Assembly (NCBI RefSeq): GCF_900096965.1
Contig: NZ_FMYM01000008.1
Span: 62,001 to 126,000, forward strand
DNA from: Shouchella lonarensis
Lineage (GTDB): Bacteria > Bacillota > Bacilli > Bacillales > Bacillaceae_D
Length of the DNA: 64,000 nt
Direction of reading: 5' to 3'
The notes under the pieces were generated by a model. That model was given only the letters and a program-made list of their open reading frames with translations, was not told the origin of the DNA and made no database searches. A program made the translations under genes and the position numbers. Of the stretch, positions 52,556 through 61,135 are shown one piece after another. How positions within the stretch are numbered: the first letter of the stretch is position 1; each line of letters begins with the position of its first letter.

Positions 52556-55500
52556 TTGAAACGTATGTATTGGCGAAAGAAGTCATTTGGTATTGCTGCC
52601 ACGTTGCTGATGGTCGCGTCACTTGTGACACCGAGCGTTTCCCAGGCAACAACGAAAGGAAACGTGCACGAATCACTTCGAGATACTGTGCAACTTGCGG
52701 AGGAGAAACTGAACGATCGGTTACTAAAGCAGTTCAAAGATGATGACACTGTGACGTTTCTTGTGAAGTTTCGTGACAAGGCGGATGCAATGGAGGTGGC
52801 AAGTGAAGCACAAGCATCAGCACAAAAACAAGATCTTTCCCCACAAAAAGCAACCTTTGTGCAACGTTCTGCTGTCATTGCAGAATTAAAAGAAACGGCG
52901 ACTGTTTCTCAGCAAGACGTTCGAGCGTTTGTTGAGGCTGAGAAAGAAAAAGGAACGGTGAAAGATTTCCGTTCTTATCATATTGTCAATGGGATGGCGG
53001 TGACTGCGCCGAAATCTGTTGCGGAAAAAATCGCTACATTCTCGGAAGTGGAAAAGATTCTTCCGAATGAAGAACGTCAGTTACACGAGACCGTTGTAGA
53101 AGATGTGGATGTGCCGGAATCAACAATTGAAAATGTTGAGTGGAACATTGAACGTGTTGGTGCGCCGGATGTATGGGACATGGGCATTGATGGGGCAGGC
53201 GTTGTTGTTGCCAGCATTGATACAGGTGTACAATGGGATCATCCTGCGTTAAAAGAGAAATATCGTGGATATGATACGGCTTCTGGAGAAGTTAACCATG
53301 ATTTTAACTTTTTTGACTCAACCTCTGCTGGTCGAGATGAGGCTTACGATGACCAAGGTCACGGGACACATGTAACAGGCACAATGGTTGGTAGTGAACC
53401 AAATGGAGCCAACCAAGTTGGCGTGGCACCGGGTGCTAAATGGATCGCGGTCAAAGCATTTGGACCAACTGGTGGTGCAACAGACCAAGACTTGCTGAAC
53501 GCGGCGGAATGGATTTTAGCGCCAACCGATTCAGAAGGCAATGCGCGTGCAGACTTGGCACCGGATATCGTCAACAATTCTTGGGGTGGCGGTTCTGGTT
53601 TAGATGAATGGTATCGTGATGTTGTGATCAACTGGCGTGCGGCCGAAATTTTCCCTGAATTTTCAGCTGGAAATGGTAGCCCTAGCCCAGGTTCCATCTC
53701 TGTACCAGCCAATTACCCAGAATCATTTGCGACTGGTGCAACAGATGTGAATGACGCAATTGCAAACTTTTCACTACGAGGTCCATCTCCATATGGAGAA
53801 TTGAAGCCAAACATTTCGGCACCTGGGGTCAATATTCGTTCAGCTGTACCGGGTAGTCGTTATGAAGGCGGCTGGAACGGGACTTCAATGTCTGGTCCAG
53901 CGGTATCTGGTGTTGCTGCATTGGTGAAGCAAGCAAATGCGAGTCTCACTGTCGATGATTTGGAAGAAGTGCTGACGAGCACAGCGACACCGTTGACAGA
54001 TAATCAATATCCAGAAGCACCGAACCATGCGTATGGCCATGGGCTTGTCAATGCATATGAAGCAGTGACAGCAGTAGCGGACGGTATTGGTATTGTGCAA
54101 GGACATGTGTTGGAAGAAGGCGAGGATGTTGAGCCACCGACGTATGAGCACGAGTCCCCTGCCGAAACATATGCAGGTATGGACTTGGATTTGGAGATCT
54201 CTGTAGCGGATAACATTGCGATCACTTCCGTTGTACTCGTTTATACAGACGAAGAGGGCAATGAACAAACGGAGAGCGCAGAACGTGTATCAGGAAATTA
54301 TCAATCAGGAAATTATCGGGCAACTGTGCCGGGTGAGGCAGTGACTGGAGAGTCCTTTACGTATCATTGGGTTGTGACTGACTACGGTAACAATGAAGTC
54401 GTGTCAGAAGACTTCACGGTTGCAGTATCTCCGGGAATCACCATCGGATATACGCAAGATTTTGAGACAAATCCAACTGGTTGGACGTCATTTGGCGAGC
54501 AAAATAGTTGGGCATGGGGTGAACCTACCTCTGGACCAGGTGCTGCTGCTTCAGGAGACAATGTGTATGCAACCAATTTAGGCGGCAATTATGACAACAA
54601 CATGAATGCAACGCTTGTGATGCCTCCGATTGATTTGCCTGAAGGAAATGCATACTTACAGTTCAAACGGTGGTATGACTTGGAAAATAATTACGATTAC
54701 GGGCATGTGTTTATTTCGACGGATCGAGAGTCTTGGACACAACTTGCACGTATGAATGGTACGACAAGTGGTTGGGAATCAGCGGAAGTTGATTTGTCAG
54801 ATTATAGCGGTCAACGTGTGTACATTGGCTTTAATTTGACGTCAGACTTTAGCATTGTTCGTTCAGGGCTGTATATTGATGATGTGGCGCTCGTCGATAC
54901 ATCTCGTGGCCCGTCAACCAGCCTTCGTGGAGAAGATAAAAACAAAAGAGCTGATGTGGCTCGTCATCATTTAGGGATCACAAAAGCAACTGTTGATCCA
55001 GATAAGATTGTTCCAGCTTTAGACAAAGAAAAAGATGCGCCAGTAGACAAAGGTGCGCATCCATCTGCTCTACCAGTTGGTGCACAAGTGAGTGTCGTTG
55101 AGACGGGACGCTCAACGAATACAAACCCTGCAAATGGTGCTTACTCGCTTTCACACGCAGCAGGTGATTATACGCTGAAAGCAGAGGCGTATGGATATGA
55201 GCCAGCTGAGCAACCAGTAGAGATCGTTGATGGTGAGACAACAGAGGTCAACTTTATGTTGCAAAAGATGGGACAATATGCCATTAACGGGCAAGTGGTT
55301 GATGCAGAGACAGGCGATGCCATTGAGGGTGCAACAGTATCTGTGGTGGAAGATGCCAATATTGCGCCTCGGGAAACAGGAGAAGACGGAACGTTTAACC
55401 TCACTGCGGATGAAGGTGTGTATACACTGAGCGTTGTTGCGCCAGGGTATGAGCGTCAAACAGTTGAAGTCGACTTGACTGAAAATGTTGACCTTACCAT

Positions 55501-56860
55501 TGAGCTTTCGCCAACTGAGACAATTCCAGCTGATGAAATCGGTTATGACGATGGCACACCAGAAAATGCCCGCGCATTTTATGAAAGCGGCAACGGCTGG
55601 GCTGTGAAAATGTCTCTTGCAGAAGGAAAATCGTCTGCGCTTGTCACAGATGGACTTTTCCGCTTCTGGGATACAGAATGGCCAGTGCCAGGTGGCACAG
55701 ATTTTGCTGTTGAAGTTTGGGATGCGAATGGTACAAATGGTTTGCCAGGAGAGAAGTTGGCTGGACCATTTGAAGCAGAAGCACTACGTGATGGTTCATG
55801 GACAACGGTTGACCTCTCTGAACATGAGATCGAAGTGTCGGGTGACTTCTATATGGTGTATATCCAAACAGCAGCGCATCCGAACGCGCCAGGGCTTGCG
55901 ACAGACGAGAATGGTCCATTGTCTGAGCGAAGCTATCAGTATATTGATGAAGAGTGGTCACAAACGCCTGAATATGAAGGCAACTATATGATTCGCGCCC
56001 GCGTTTCTTATGAAGATGCTGGTCCACTAGAGGCACCAGTGTTGACGTCTCCAGCAGAGGACGTCTTAACGAATGATCCAGCGTTGACAGTCAAAGGAAC
56101 GACGGATCCGGAAACAACGATCAAGCTTGAGAATAATGGTGAAGCTGTTGACACAGTTGAAGCAAATGAAGAGGGATCATTTGAGATTCCAATGACGTTG
56201 TCAGAAGGTGCAAATGAGCTCAAAGCGATTGCAATCGTGAACGGCAATGCTGCGGCGACATCTGATGTGATCACAGTGACACTTGACACAGAAGCACCAG
56301 ACTTGACAATTGATAGCCCGCAAGATGGCGAAAAGTCAAATCGGGAAACGGTCGTTGTTGAGGGAACGGTCTCAGACGCTAACCTTGACTATGTCGAGGT
56401 GAATGGGCAGCGTGCGAATGTCACGGACGGCAACTATTCAAAACGCATTTTGGTTGAAAACGGTCAAAATGACATTACCGTCGTTGCCCGTGATCTAGCA
56501 GGAAATGAAGCGACAAAGCATGTGACCATTGATGTGAAGTATGACGCCCCAGTGATTGAGAACTTAACGCCAACAGAAGATAAAGTGCTCAATGCAGGTG
56601 AAACGGTGAAAATTGAATTTGATAGTGAACCAGGCTTGAGCGCAAGCTTTATCATTCACTTGCCGTTAACAAACATCACGTCTACAAATGCGACAGCACT
56701 GCCAATGGCAGAAACAACACCAGGGAAGTATGTGGGCTACTACACGGCAACGAGCAATGTTGTTGCGGATGGTGCAGTGATTGAAGTGAAGGCTGCAGAT
56801 TCATACGGAAATGAGTCACGCCAAGAAGCCACTGGAAAGCTATTCATTAATGTAGAGTAG
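52556..56860 (+). CDS. bpr: Secreted subtilisin-family protease, bacillopeptidase F-like
   Basis: A 1434-residue secreted serine protease, matching B. subtilis Bpr (about 1433). Signal peptide (residues 1-31, MYWRKKSFGIAATLLMVASL), propeptide/I9 inhibitor domain (~60-175), then the S8 domain with the triad Asp222 (SIDTGVQWDH), His269 (GHGTHVTG) and Ser444 (GTSMSGPA). After it come an Ig-like region, a jelly-roll/MAM-like domain (~630-780), two carboxypeptidase regulatory-like domains (~840-985), another beta domain and Ig-like repeats (~1160-1330). No LPxTG anchor. Start is TTG 52556, seven bases from AAGGAGGGG. Such proteases can mature Phr-type peptides; a candidate peptide lies 4 kb downstream. 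Confidence 0.92.
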   Translation: MKRMYWRKKSFGIAATLLMVASLVTPSVSQATTKGNVHESLRDTVQLAEEKLNDRLLKQFKDDDTVTFLVKFRDKADAMEVASEAQASAQKQDLSPQKATFVQRSAVIAELKETATVSQQDVRAFVEAEKEKGTVKDFRSYHIVNGMAVTAPKSVAEKIATFSEVEKILPNEERQLHETVVEDVDVPESTIENVEWNIERVGAPDVWDMGIDGAGVVVASIDTGVQWDHPALKEKYRGYDTASGEVNHDFNFFDSTSAGRDEAYDDQGHGTHVTGTMVGSEPNGANQVGVAPGAKWIAVKAFGPTGGATDQDLLNAAEWILAPTDSEGNARADLAPDIVNNSWGGGSGLDEWYRDVVINWRAAEIFPEFSAGNGSPSPGSISVPANYPESFATGATDVNDAIANFSLRGPSPYGELKPNISAPGVNIRSAVPGSRYEGGWNGTSMSGPAVSGVAALVKQANASLTVDDLEEVLTSTATPLTDNQYPEAPNHAYGHGLVNAYEAVTAVADGIGIVQGHVLEEGEDVEPPTYEHESPAETYAGMDLDLEISVADNIAITSVVLVYTDEEGNEQTESAERVSGNYQSGNYRATVPGEAVTGESFTYHWVVTDYGNNEVVSEDFTVAVSPGITIGYTQDFETNPTGWTSFGEQNSWAWGEPTSGPGAAASGDNVYATNLGGNYDNNMNATLVMPPIDLPEGNAYLQFKRWYDLENNYDYGHVFISTDRESWTQLARMNGTTSGWESAEVDLSDYSGQRVYIGFNLTSDFSIVRSGLYIDDVALVDTSRGPSTSLRGEDKNKRADVARHHLGITKATVDPDKIVPALDKEKDAPVDKGAHPSALPVGAQVSVVETGRSTNTNPANGAYSLSHAAGDYTLKAEAYGYEPAEQPVEIVDGETTEVNFMLQKMGQYAINGQVVDAETGDAIEGATVSVVEDANIAPRETGEDGTFNLTADEGVYTLSVVAPGYERQTVEVDLTENVDLTIELSPTETIPADEIGYDDGTPENARAFYESGNGWAVKMSLAEGKSSALVTDGLFRFWDTEWPVPGGTDFAVEVWDANGTNGLPGEKLAGPFEAEALRDGSWTTVDLSEHEIEVSGDFYMVYIQTAAHPNAPGLATDENGPLSERSYQYIDEEWSQTPEYEGNYMIRARVSYEDAGPLEAPVLTSPAEDVLTNDPALTVKGTTDPETTIKLENNGEAVDTVEANEEGSFEIPMTLSEGANELKAIAIVNGNAAATSDVITVTLDTEAPDLTIDSPQDGEKSNRETVVVEGTVSDANLDYVEVNGQRANVTDGNYSKRILVENGQNDITVVARDLAGNEATKHVTIDVKYDAPVIENLTPTEDKVLNAGETVKIEFDSEPGLSASFIIHLPLTNITSTNATALPMAETTPGKYVGYYTATSNVVADGAVIEVKAADSYGNESRQEATGKLFINVE

Positions 56861-56895
56861 CTTGAGGTAGCAAGAAGATAGTATGAGAAATATTG

Positions 56896-56931
56896 CACGG
56901 AGGAGCTTTACGGCTCTTCCGTGTATTTTTT
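56896..56931 (+). terminator. Terminator after bpr
   Basis: CACGGA-GGAGC pairs with GGCTC-TTCCGTG around TTTAC, followed by TATTTTTTG. The gap 56932-57353 otherwise contains only the hairpin at 57272. Confidence 0.75.
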
Positions 56932-57271
56932 GTTCACAAGAATTGACGTGCGAATGTTCAATGTCTTTTCTCCTTATCTATCAGGCAACAGCCTGTTTTG
57001 CGCACGTTTTGAGCCGATGTAGATATACTTAGAATAAGGGCAAGATAGATGCTAGTTTTCTTGGAAAATAAGTAGATGAAAGGAGCACCCTCTGACAGGG
57101 GGAAATACAATTAGTATCATGAAGATAGGCGAATTACCTTAACTAATTGTGACATGGATAGTTAACTATGCGGTATGTAGTTTGAGGGGAATATTTATGA
57201 AGAGGAAAGGTGTCTGTGTTTCTCCTTATTTTTATTAATGTATTATGAGAAAGAACTTTTCTGAAAAATGA

Positions 57272-57307
57272 TCCCCCACTCTAGGCGACAAAAAGCGAAG
57301 TGGGGGA
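57272..57307 (-). terminator. Hairpin downstream of the YjcZ-type gene
   Basis: TCCCCCACT and AGTGGGGGA are perfect nine-base inverted arms. On the minus strand the stem is followed by ATCATTTTTC, so it may terminate the small coat peptide gene at 57354. Confidence 0.5.
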
Positions 57308-57353
57308 ATGAAGTACAGTCTCCTTTGCTTGAACAGTATTCCTGATAAGTTAC

Positions 57354-57437
57354 TTATAAATACGCAGCGCCAACGATGATGAGTAGAATGAACAACACAA
57401 TAATAAAAGCGAATCCCCCTTGGTTTCCACAACTCAT
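57354..57437 (-). CDS. YjcZ family small sporulation protein
   Basis: A 27-residue peptide, MSCGNQGGFAFIIVLFILLI then IVGAAYL. A glycine-rich head followed by the FxxIVVLFILLIIVGA pattern is the signature of YjcZ/SscA-type spore coat peptides of Bacillus. AAGGAGGG lies eight bases before the ATG. About 75 bases upstream CATACGCTA resembles a SigK -10 (CATANNNTA), but no good -35 was found. It is below the size limit of most gene finders. Confidence 0.8.
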   Translation of the reverse strand: MSCGNQGGFAFIIVLFILLIIVGAAYL

Positions 57438-57758
57438 GATTCAATCCCTCCTTGTATCATGTAGTCGAAGCATAAGCAAGTCATTTGCCTTGCTCATTTA
57501 TAGCGTATGCAACATGAGTAAAAGCGGACTAGGCATTTTACCTAGTTTTACATCAGAGGTTGCTGGACGGATCGTCATCAGTTAAATGGATAGGCATCGG
57601 TATGAAGGATGAGAAGATTCAACATACGACTTTTTTAGGTATATTTATATAGATAGGGAAAATCGGCGCGGAAAAAGAAGTTTTTTAGCAGGGATAACAG
57701 CTAACGTCGTCGAATAGTGGGAGACAGATATATTCGAATTAGGAGAGTGAACGTAGCT

Positions 57759-59174
57759 GTGCGACATTCGACAAAACTAGGGATTGAAGTACTAAATGAG
57801 TCAACAGCCCAGTCTTGGATTACAAAAGAAACCGAACATTATTTGCGCCGTAAAGGATTATGGAATTATGGTGCTGCATGGACTAAAAAAACAATGCGCG
57901 AGCTGGCGCAGGCACAAGAAAAAAGAGGGTGCATCCCGCTCCTATCATTTGAACAAGTGTTTTTTGCTGTAAAATGTTTTTCTGCTGAACAACTTATTCC
58001 ATTGATGAATGAATACGCGCTTACCGTACAATATACAGCTCATATTAAAGACGCGTTAGAATACGCAGTTCAATATCGCCAAGAACATTTGCTTGCACAG
58101 TTGCTCGAACTGCATGAAGATCGTGCTGGCTTGGGCGAATGGATGCTTGTATACCGACTGCTGCTAGCAAGTATGGTGCAAGATTGTTTGAGTGATAAAG
58201 ACGCGCTTGAGCAAACAAAGGACATGCACGGACGTGTGACAGAGACAATTTTAAAGGCTCGACTAGCGGTGCATGAAGTTTATTCTTATATAGGGCTAGG
58301 ATACTATTCTAAAGCAGCCCTTTTGAAGGAGCAGTTGCCGAAACAGCTTGAAACAGTGGAGGATAGCTTTGTGAAAAGGATCGTCACCGTTATGGCTAAT
58401 TTTTATATTGCCTATGACTTTGTTTATAACGAAGGGGATATCATTCAGGCAGAAAGGTATTTGTACGAATTGGTTATTCCGTATGTCGCAGTAGAGGTGA
58501 TGTTTCCACCTTGTTATCATTTACTTGCAATAGCCGCATTGGTGCGCCAAGACTATATGAGTGTAAAGTATGCGGAACGAGCCATTTCTTATGCAGAAGA
58601 GACCAGTTTAGAAGGTTATCGTCAACAGTTAATATCGGAGTTCTTGCCATTTGTGCGGAACATGCAGAGAGAAAAGTTTGATTTAAATGGTGTTGTTCCA
58701 GAGGAGAGAGTGCATCAACATGTTGTTCGAGGAGAGCGAGAAAAGGCACTTCTTCTCGTAAATGAGTTGGAGAGTAATGGTTATACCAGTGAATTCTTAG
58801 TATTTTATCAAGCGAAAGCGATGCAAAGTATAGAACACTTATGTGAAGTGCTTTTAGATCTTTCAAGAAAAGGATGGGCTCATTTACTACCTATTGTAAA
58901 ACAAGAATTGCTCTATGTGTATAGAATAAAAGATGATGAGCTGAAACGTGTCCAACAACAATTCCGTTCTTTTAAATGGCAAACGATGCTTTCGCCAAGA
59001 GAGTTAGAGGTGTTGGAGAAGATTCATGAAGGGAGCACGCAGTCTGCAATTGCTAAAGCGTTATATATGTCGCCAAGTACTGTGAAAAAACATGTTAATA
59101 GTATTTTAAAGAAAACGGGCTTGAAACGTAGTAAAGAAGCAGCTGCTGTGGCGAAGAAATTATCACTTTTTTGA
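57759..59174 (+). CDS. AimR-like (RRNPP) receptor with C-terminal LuxR helix-turn-helix
   Basis: About 471 residues (485 from the GTG at 57717; the start is uncertain because no codon has an ideal ribosome site; AGGAG lies at 57741). The helical middle resembles AimR of SPbeta: LSFEQVFFAV...LIPLMNEYALTV, then IKDALEYAVQY...EWMLVYRLLL, FYIAYDFVYNEG, and near the end ERVHQHVVRGEREKALLLVNEL and LPIVKQELLYV. These are TPR-like peptide-binding repeats. The last 61 residues add a GerE/LuxR domain (LSPRELEVLEKIHEG, STVKKHVNSILKKTGL). AimR proteins normally have an N-terminal DNA-binding domain, so this fusion is unusual. The paralogue follows at 59496. Confidence 0.8.
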   Translation: MRHSTKLGIEVLNESTAQSWITKETEHYLRRKGLWNYGAAWTKKTMRELAQAQEKRGCIPLLSFEQVFFAVKCFSAEQLIPLMNEYALTVQYTAHIKDALEYAVQYRQEHLLAQLLELHEDRAGLGEWMLVYRLLLASMVQDCLSDKDALEQTKDMHGRVTETILKARLAVHEVYSYIGLGYYSKAALLKEQLPKQLETVEDSFVKRIVTVMANFYIAYDFVYNEGDIIQAERYLYELVIPYVAVEVMFPPCYHLLAIAALVRQDYMSVKYAERAISYAEETSLEGYRQQLISEFLPFVRNMQREKFDLNGVVPEERVHQHVVRGEREKALLLVNELESNGYTSEFLVFYQAKAMQSIEHLCEVLLDLSRKGWAHLLPIVKQELLYVYRIKDDELKRVQQQFRSFKWQTMLSPRELEVLEKIHEGSTQSAIAKALYMSPSTVKKHVNSILKKTGLKRSKEAAAVAKKLSLF

Positions 59175-59305
59175 ATGTGAACGTGCTACAGTAAAACGGT
59201 TCTATAAAAAGATTGACCTTGTCGGAATTTATTTTTTCGTGCTATGCTTTGAATGAAAGTTGTTTACAGGTGGTTATGTGACAAAGTATTTTAGCTAAAA
59301 AATGT

Positions 59306-59335
59306 TTGACATTTTAATTTATTCTCCTGTGTAAT
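59306..59335 (+). promoter_or_regulatory. Candidate promoter of the second receptor gene
   Basis: TTGACA (59306-59311), 18-bp spacer, TGTAAT (59330-59335), giving a leader of about 155 bases before 59496. No exported small ORF was found in the gap between the two receptor genes, nor a clear terminator after the first. Confidence 0.5.
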
Positions 59336-59495
59336 GTAAACAAGCATGGTCGTTGACGAAGCATACAAGAAGCGAAGACATATCCCTCTTCAGACTACAA
59401 AGTTTGACAAAAATCTCACCTCTTTCGAAGAAAATGTCGTACGAAAAAGTGCATTTTCAGCAGGAATGATTGTTGATCCTGTCGAAGGTTAAGCA

Positions 59496-60713
59496 ATGAG
59501 GGGAGGGATGTTCATTTTAGAAAGGATGGATGAGCGAATGATGCTAACTTCAGCACAGCAATTTATTGAAGAATTTACTGAGTCAACAATTAAACACAAG
59601 ATCACAAAAGGCACAGAAGGTTATTTACAACGTATTGGCTTGTGGGATCATAAGGAGAAGTGGACAAAAGAAACGATGCGTCACCTTGCACTCACTCGGG
59701 AAGAAGGGTATCACGTCCCTTTGCTAGCATTTGAGCAAGTATTGTTTGTCGTGAAGCGGTTTTCCTCCGAGCGACTTATTCCTTTAATGAATGAATATTC
59801 ACTTGCGGTGGAAAACATCGATCATATTAAAGATGCGCTTGAATATGCCGTTCAATATCGCCAAGAAGACTTACTTGTGCAGCTCCTGGATAGGCATCAA
59901 GATCATCCTGATTTGACTGAATGGGTGCCTGTGTATCAGTTATTGTTGGTGAGTGTTGTTCGCGATTGTACGAGTAGTGAAGAGATCATTGATCAAGCAC
60001 GGGATTTAGTGGGGCGCGTTACTGAAACGATTTTGAAGGTACGGCTAGAGGTACATGAAGTCCGTTCATACGTGGAGCTAGGTTATCGATCTAAAACAGC
60101 TTATTTGAAGGAGAAGCTCCCGAAGCAGTTAGAAAGCGTGGAGACTAGCTTTGTGAAAAGTGTCTTGGTGACCATCACTAATTTTTATATCGCCTATGAC
60201 TTGGTTTATAATGAGGGCAAATTAATTGAAGCTGAGAAGTATTTACAAGAATCGGTGATTAGTCATGTAGTAGCGGAAACGATGTGTGTGCCTTGTTATC
60301 ACTTGCTTTCCATAGCGACATTGGCACGAAAAGATTATACAAGTGTAGGATATATGCAGCGTGCGCTCTTTTATGCGGAAAGAACAGGGTTAGAAGATTA
60401 TCGGCAGAAATTGGAAAGCGAGTATTTACCGTTCGTCCGCAATATGCATGGTGATAAATTTGACTTAGATGGTGTCATTCTTGAAGAGCAAGTACACCAA
60501 TACGTTGTTCGTCTCCAATACAAAAAGGCACTGGAGCTTGTGACTAAACTAGAAGCGGATGGAAATGGTAGTTCATTTTTAACTTTTTATAAAGGAATGG
60601 CGCTGCAAGACGTCGGTGTCTTGGCAGAAGCGATGCACGCATTTGCTAAAGAGGGTCGTTTGTACTTACTTCCGCTCGTAGAAATGGAATTGAAGAAAAA
60701 TAGCCCATCTTAA
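59496..60713 (+). CDS. AimR-like (RRNPP) receptor without C-terminal HTH
   Basis: A 405-residue paralogue of the preceding protein. They align over nearly the whole length (TMRHLALTREEG...PLLAFEQVLFVVKRFSSERLIPLMNEYSL, IKDALEYAVQYRQEDLLVQLL, FVKSVLVTITNFYIAYDLVYNEG, LPFVRNMHGDKFDLDGVI). It stops at LVEMELKKNSPS, exactly where the first one continues into its LuxR domain. Possible starts at 59496, 59508 and 59526; 59496 has GAAGG upstream. A 61-codon exported ORF begins 17 bases downstream. It may act by protein binding, as Rap proteins do, or have DNA-binding in its N-terminus like AimR. Confidence 0.8.
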   Translation: MRGGMFILERMDERMMLTSAQQFIEEFTESTIKHKITKGTEGYLQRIGLWDHKEKWTKETMRHLALTREEGYHVPLLAFEQVLFVVKRFSSERLIPLMNEYSLAVENIDHIKDALEYAVQYRQEDLLVQLLDRHQDHPDLTEWVPVYQLLLVSVVRDCTSSEEIIDQARDLVGRVTETILKVRLEVHEVRSYVELGYRSKTAYLKEKLPKQLESVETSFVKSVLVTITNFYIAYDLVYNEGKLIEAEKYLQESVISHVVAETMCVPCYHLLSIATLARKDYTSVGYMQRALFYAERTGLEDYRQKLESEYLPFVRNMHGDKFDLDGVILEEQVHQYVVRLQYKKALELVTKLEADGNGSSFLTFYKGMALQDVGVLAEAMHAFAKEGRLYLLPLVEMELKKNSPS

Positions 60714-60730
60714 AAGGGGGGAATTGAAAT

Positions 60731-60916
60731 ATGAAGTGTCGGTTGTGTATTATAGCTATGTTTACTTGCGTTACGGCAGTGGTGATCAGTTCTCAAACTT
60801 TTGACGTTGCTGAGGATTTAGGTGCTGTTAGTTTATCTAAAGATATTCAACTAGCAGGTGACGGTCATCCAATTCTTTCTCGCTCATCTCATTCACCTAG
60901 TGTAAGTCACACATGA
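60731..60916 (+). CDS. Candidate signalling pro-peptide (AimP/Phr-like)
   Basis: A 61-codon ORF, MKCRLCIIAMFTCVTAVVIS at the N-terminus (Lys/Arg then a hydrophobic stretch, a signal-like start) and a polar C-terminal half ending SHSPSVSHT. AAAGGGGGG lies about nine bases before the ATG. It is 17 bases after the AimR-like gene and followed by a strong terminator, the arrangement of rap-phr and aimR-aimP. Mature signal peptides of this type come from the C-terminal 5-10 residues; here that would lie in the SPSVSHT region. No homologue is claimed. Confidence 0.65.
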   Translation: MKCRLCIIAMFTCVTAVVISSQTFDVAEDLGAVSLSKDIQLAGDGHPILSRSSHSPSVSHT

Positions 60917-60925
60917 ATATCCACT

Positions 60926-60958
60926 ATCTCATTGTCAAATTCGACAGTGGGATTTTTT
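60926..60958 (+). terminator. Terminator closing the receptor/peptide unit
   Basis: ATCTCATTGTC pairs over 11 bases with GACAGTGGGAT (with G-T pairs) around AAATTC, then TTTTT. The gap to 61080 shows nothing else. Confidence 0.85.
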
Positions 60959-61088
60959 ATCGTTAGTCAGCACAAAAAACAGGAAGATAACGACATAAAA
61001 TGTGTATTCGTAGCGTAACCGAAAATCATCTGCCATAAAACGGACATCAAACGGCCTCACCTTCCTGTGCCCTATATGCTGTATATGT

Positions 61089-61094
61089 TATAAT
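61089..61094 (+). promoter_or_regulatory. Extended -10 promoter for the PTS EIIA gene
   Basis: TATAAT at 61089-61094 preceded by TGT (extended -10); the -35 is weak. Confidence 0.5.
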
Positions 61095-61135
61095 AGAAAA
61101 GTTTCCATATACATGCGCAACGAGGGGTGTTGAGA

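Noticed and set aside
54290-54320. Short tandem repeat inside bpr (ATCAGGAAATTAT twice)
   Set aside because: Only two copies, in frame within a coding region; not a CRISPR or regulatory repeat.
57376-57585. 69-codon plus-strand ORF near 57.4 kb
   Set aside because: It is the complement of the YjcZ-type peptide gene and its leader and has no ribosome site.
57000-61000. AimR-like genes as evidence of a prophage
   Set aside because: No integrase, repressor, portal, capsid or tail genes lie nearby; flanking genes are ordinary chromosomal ones.
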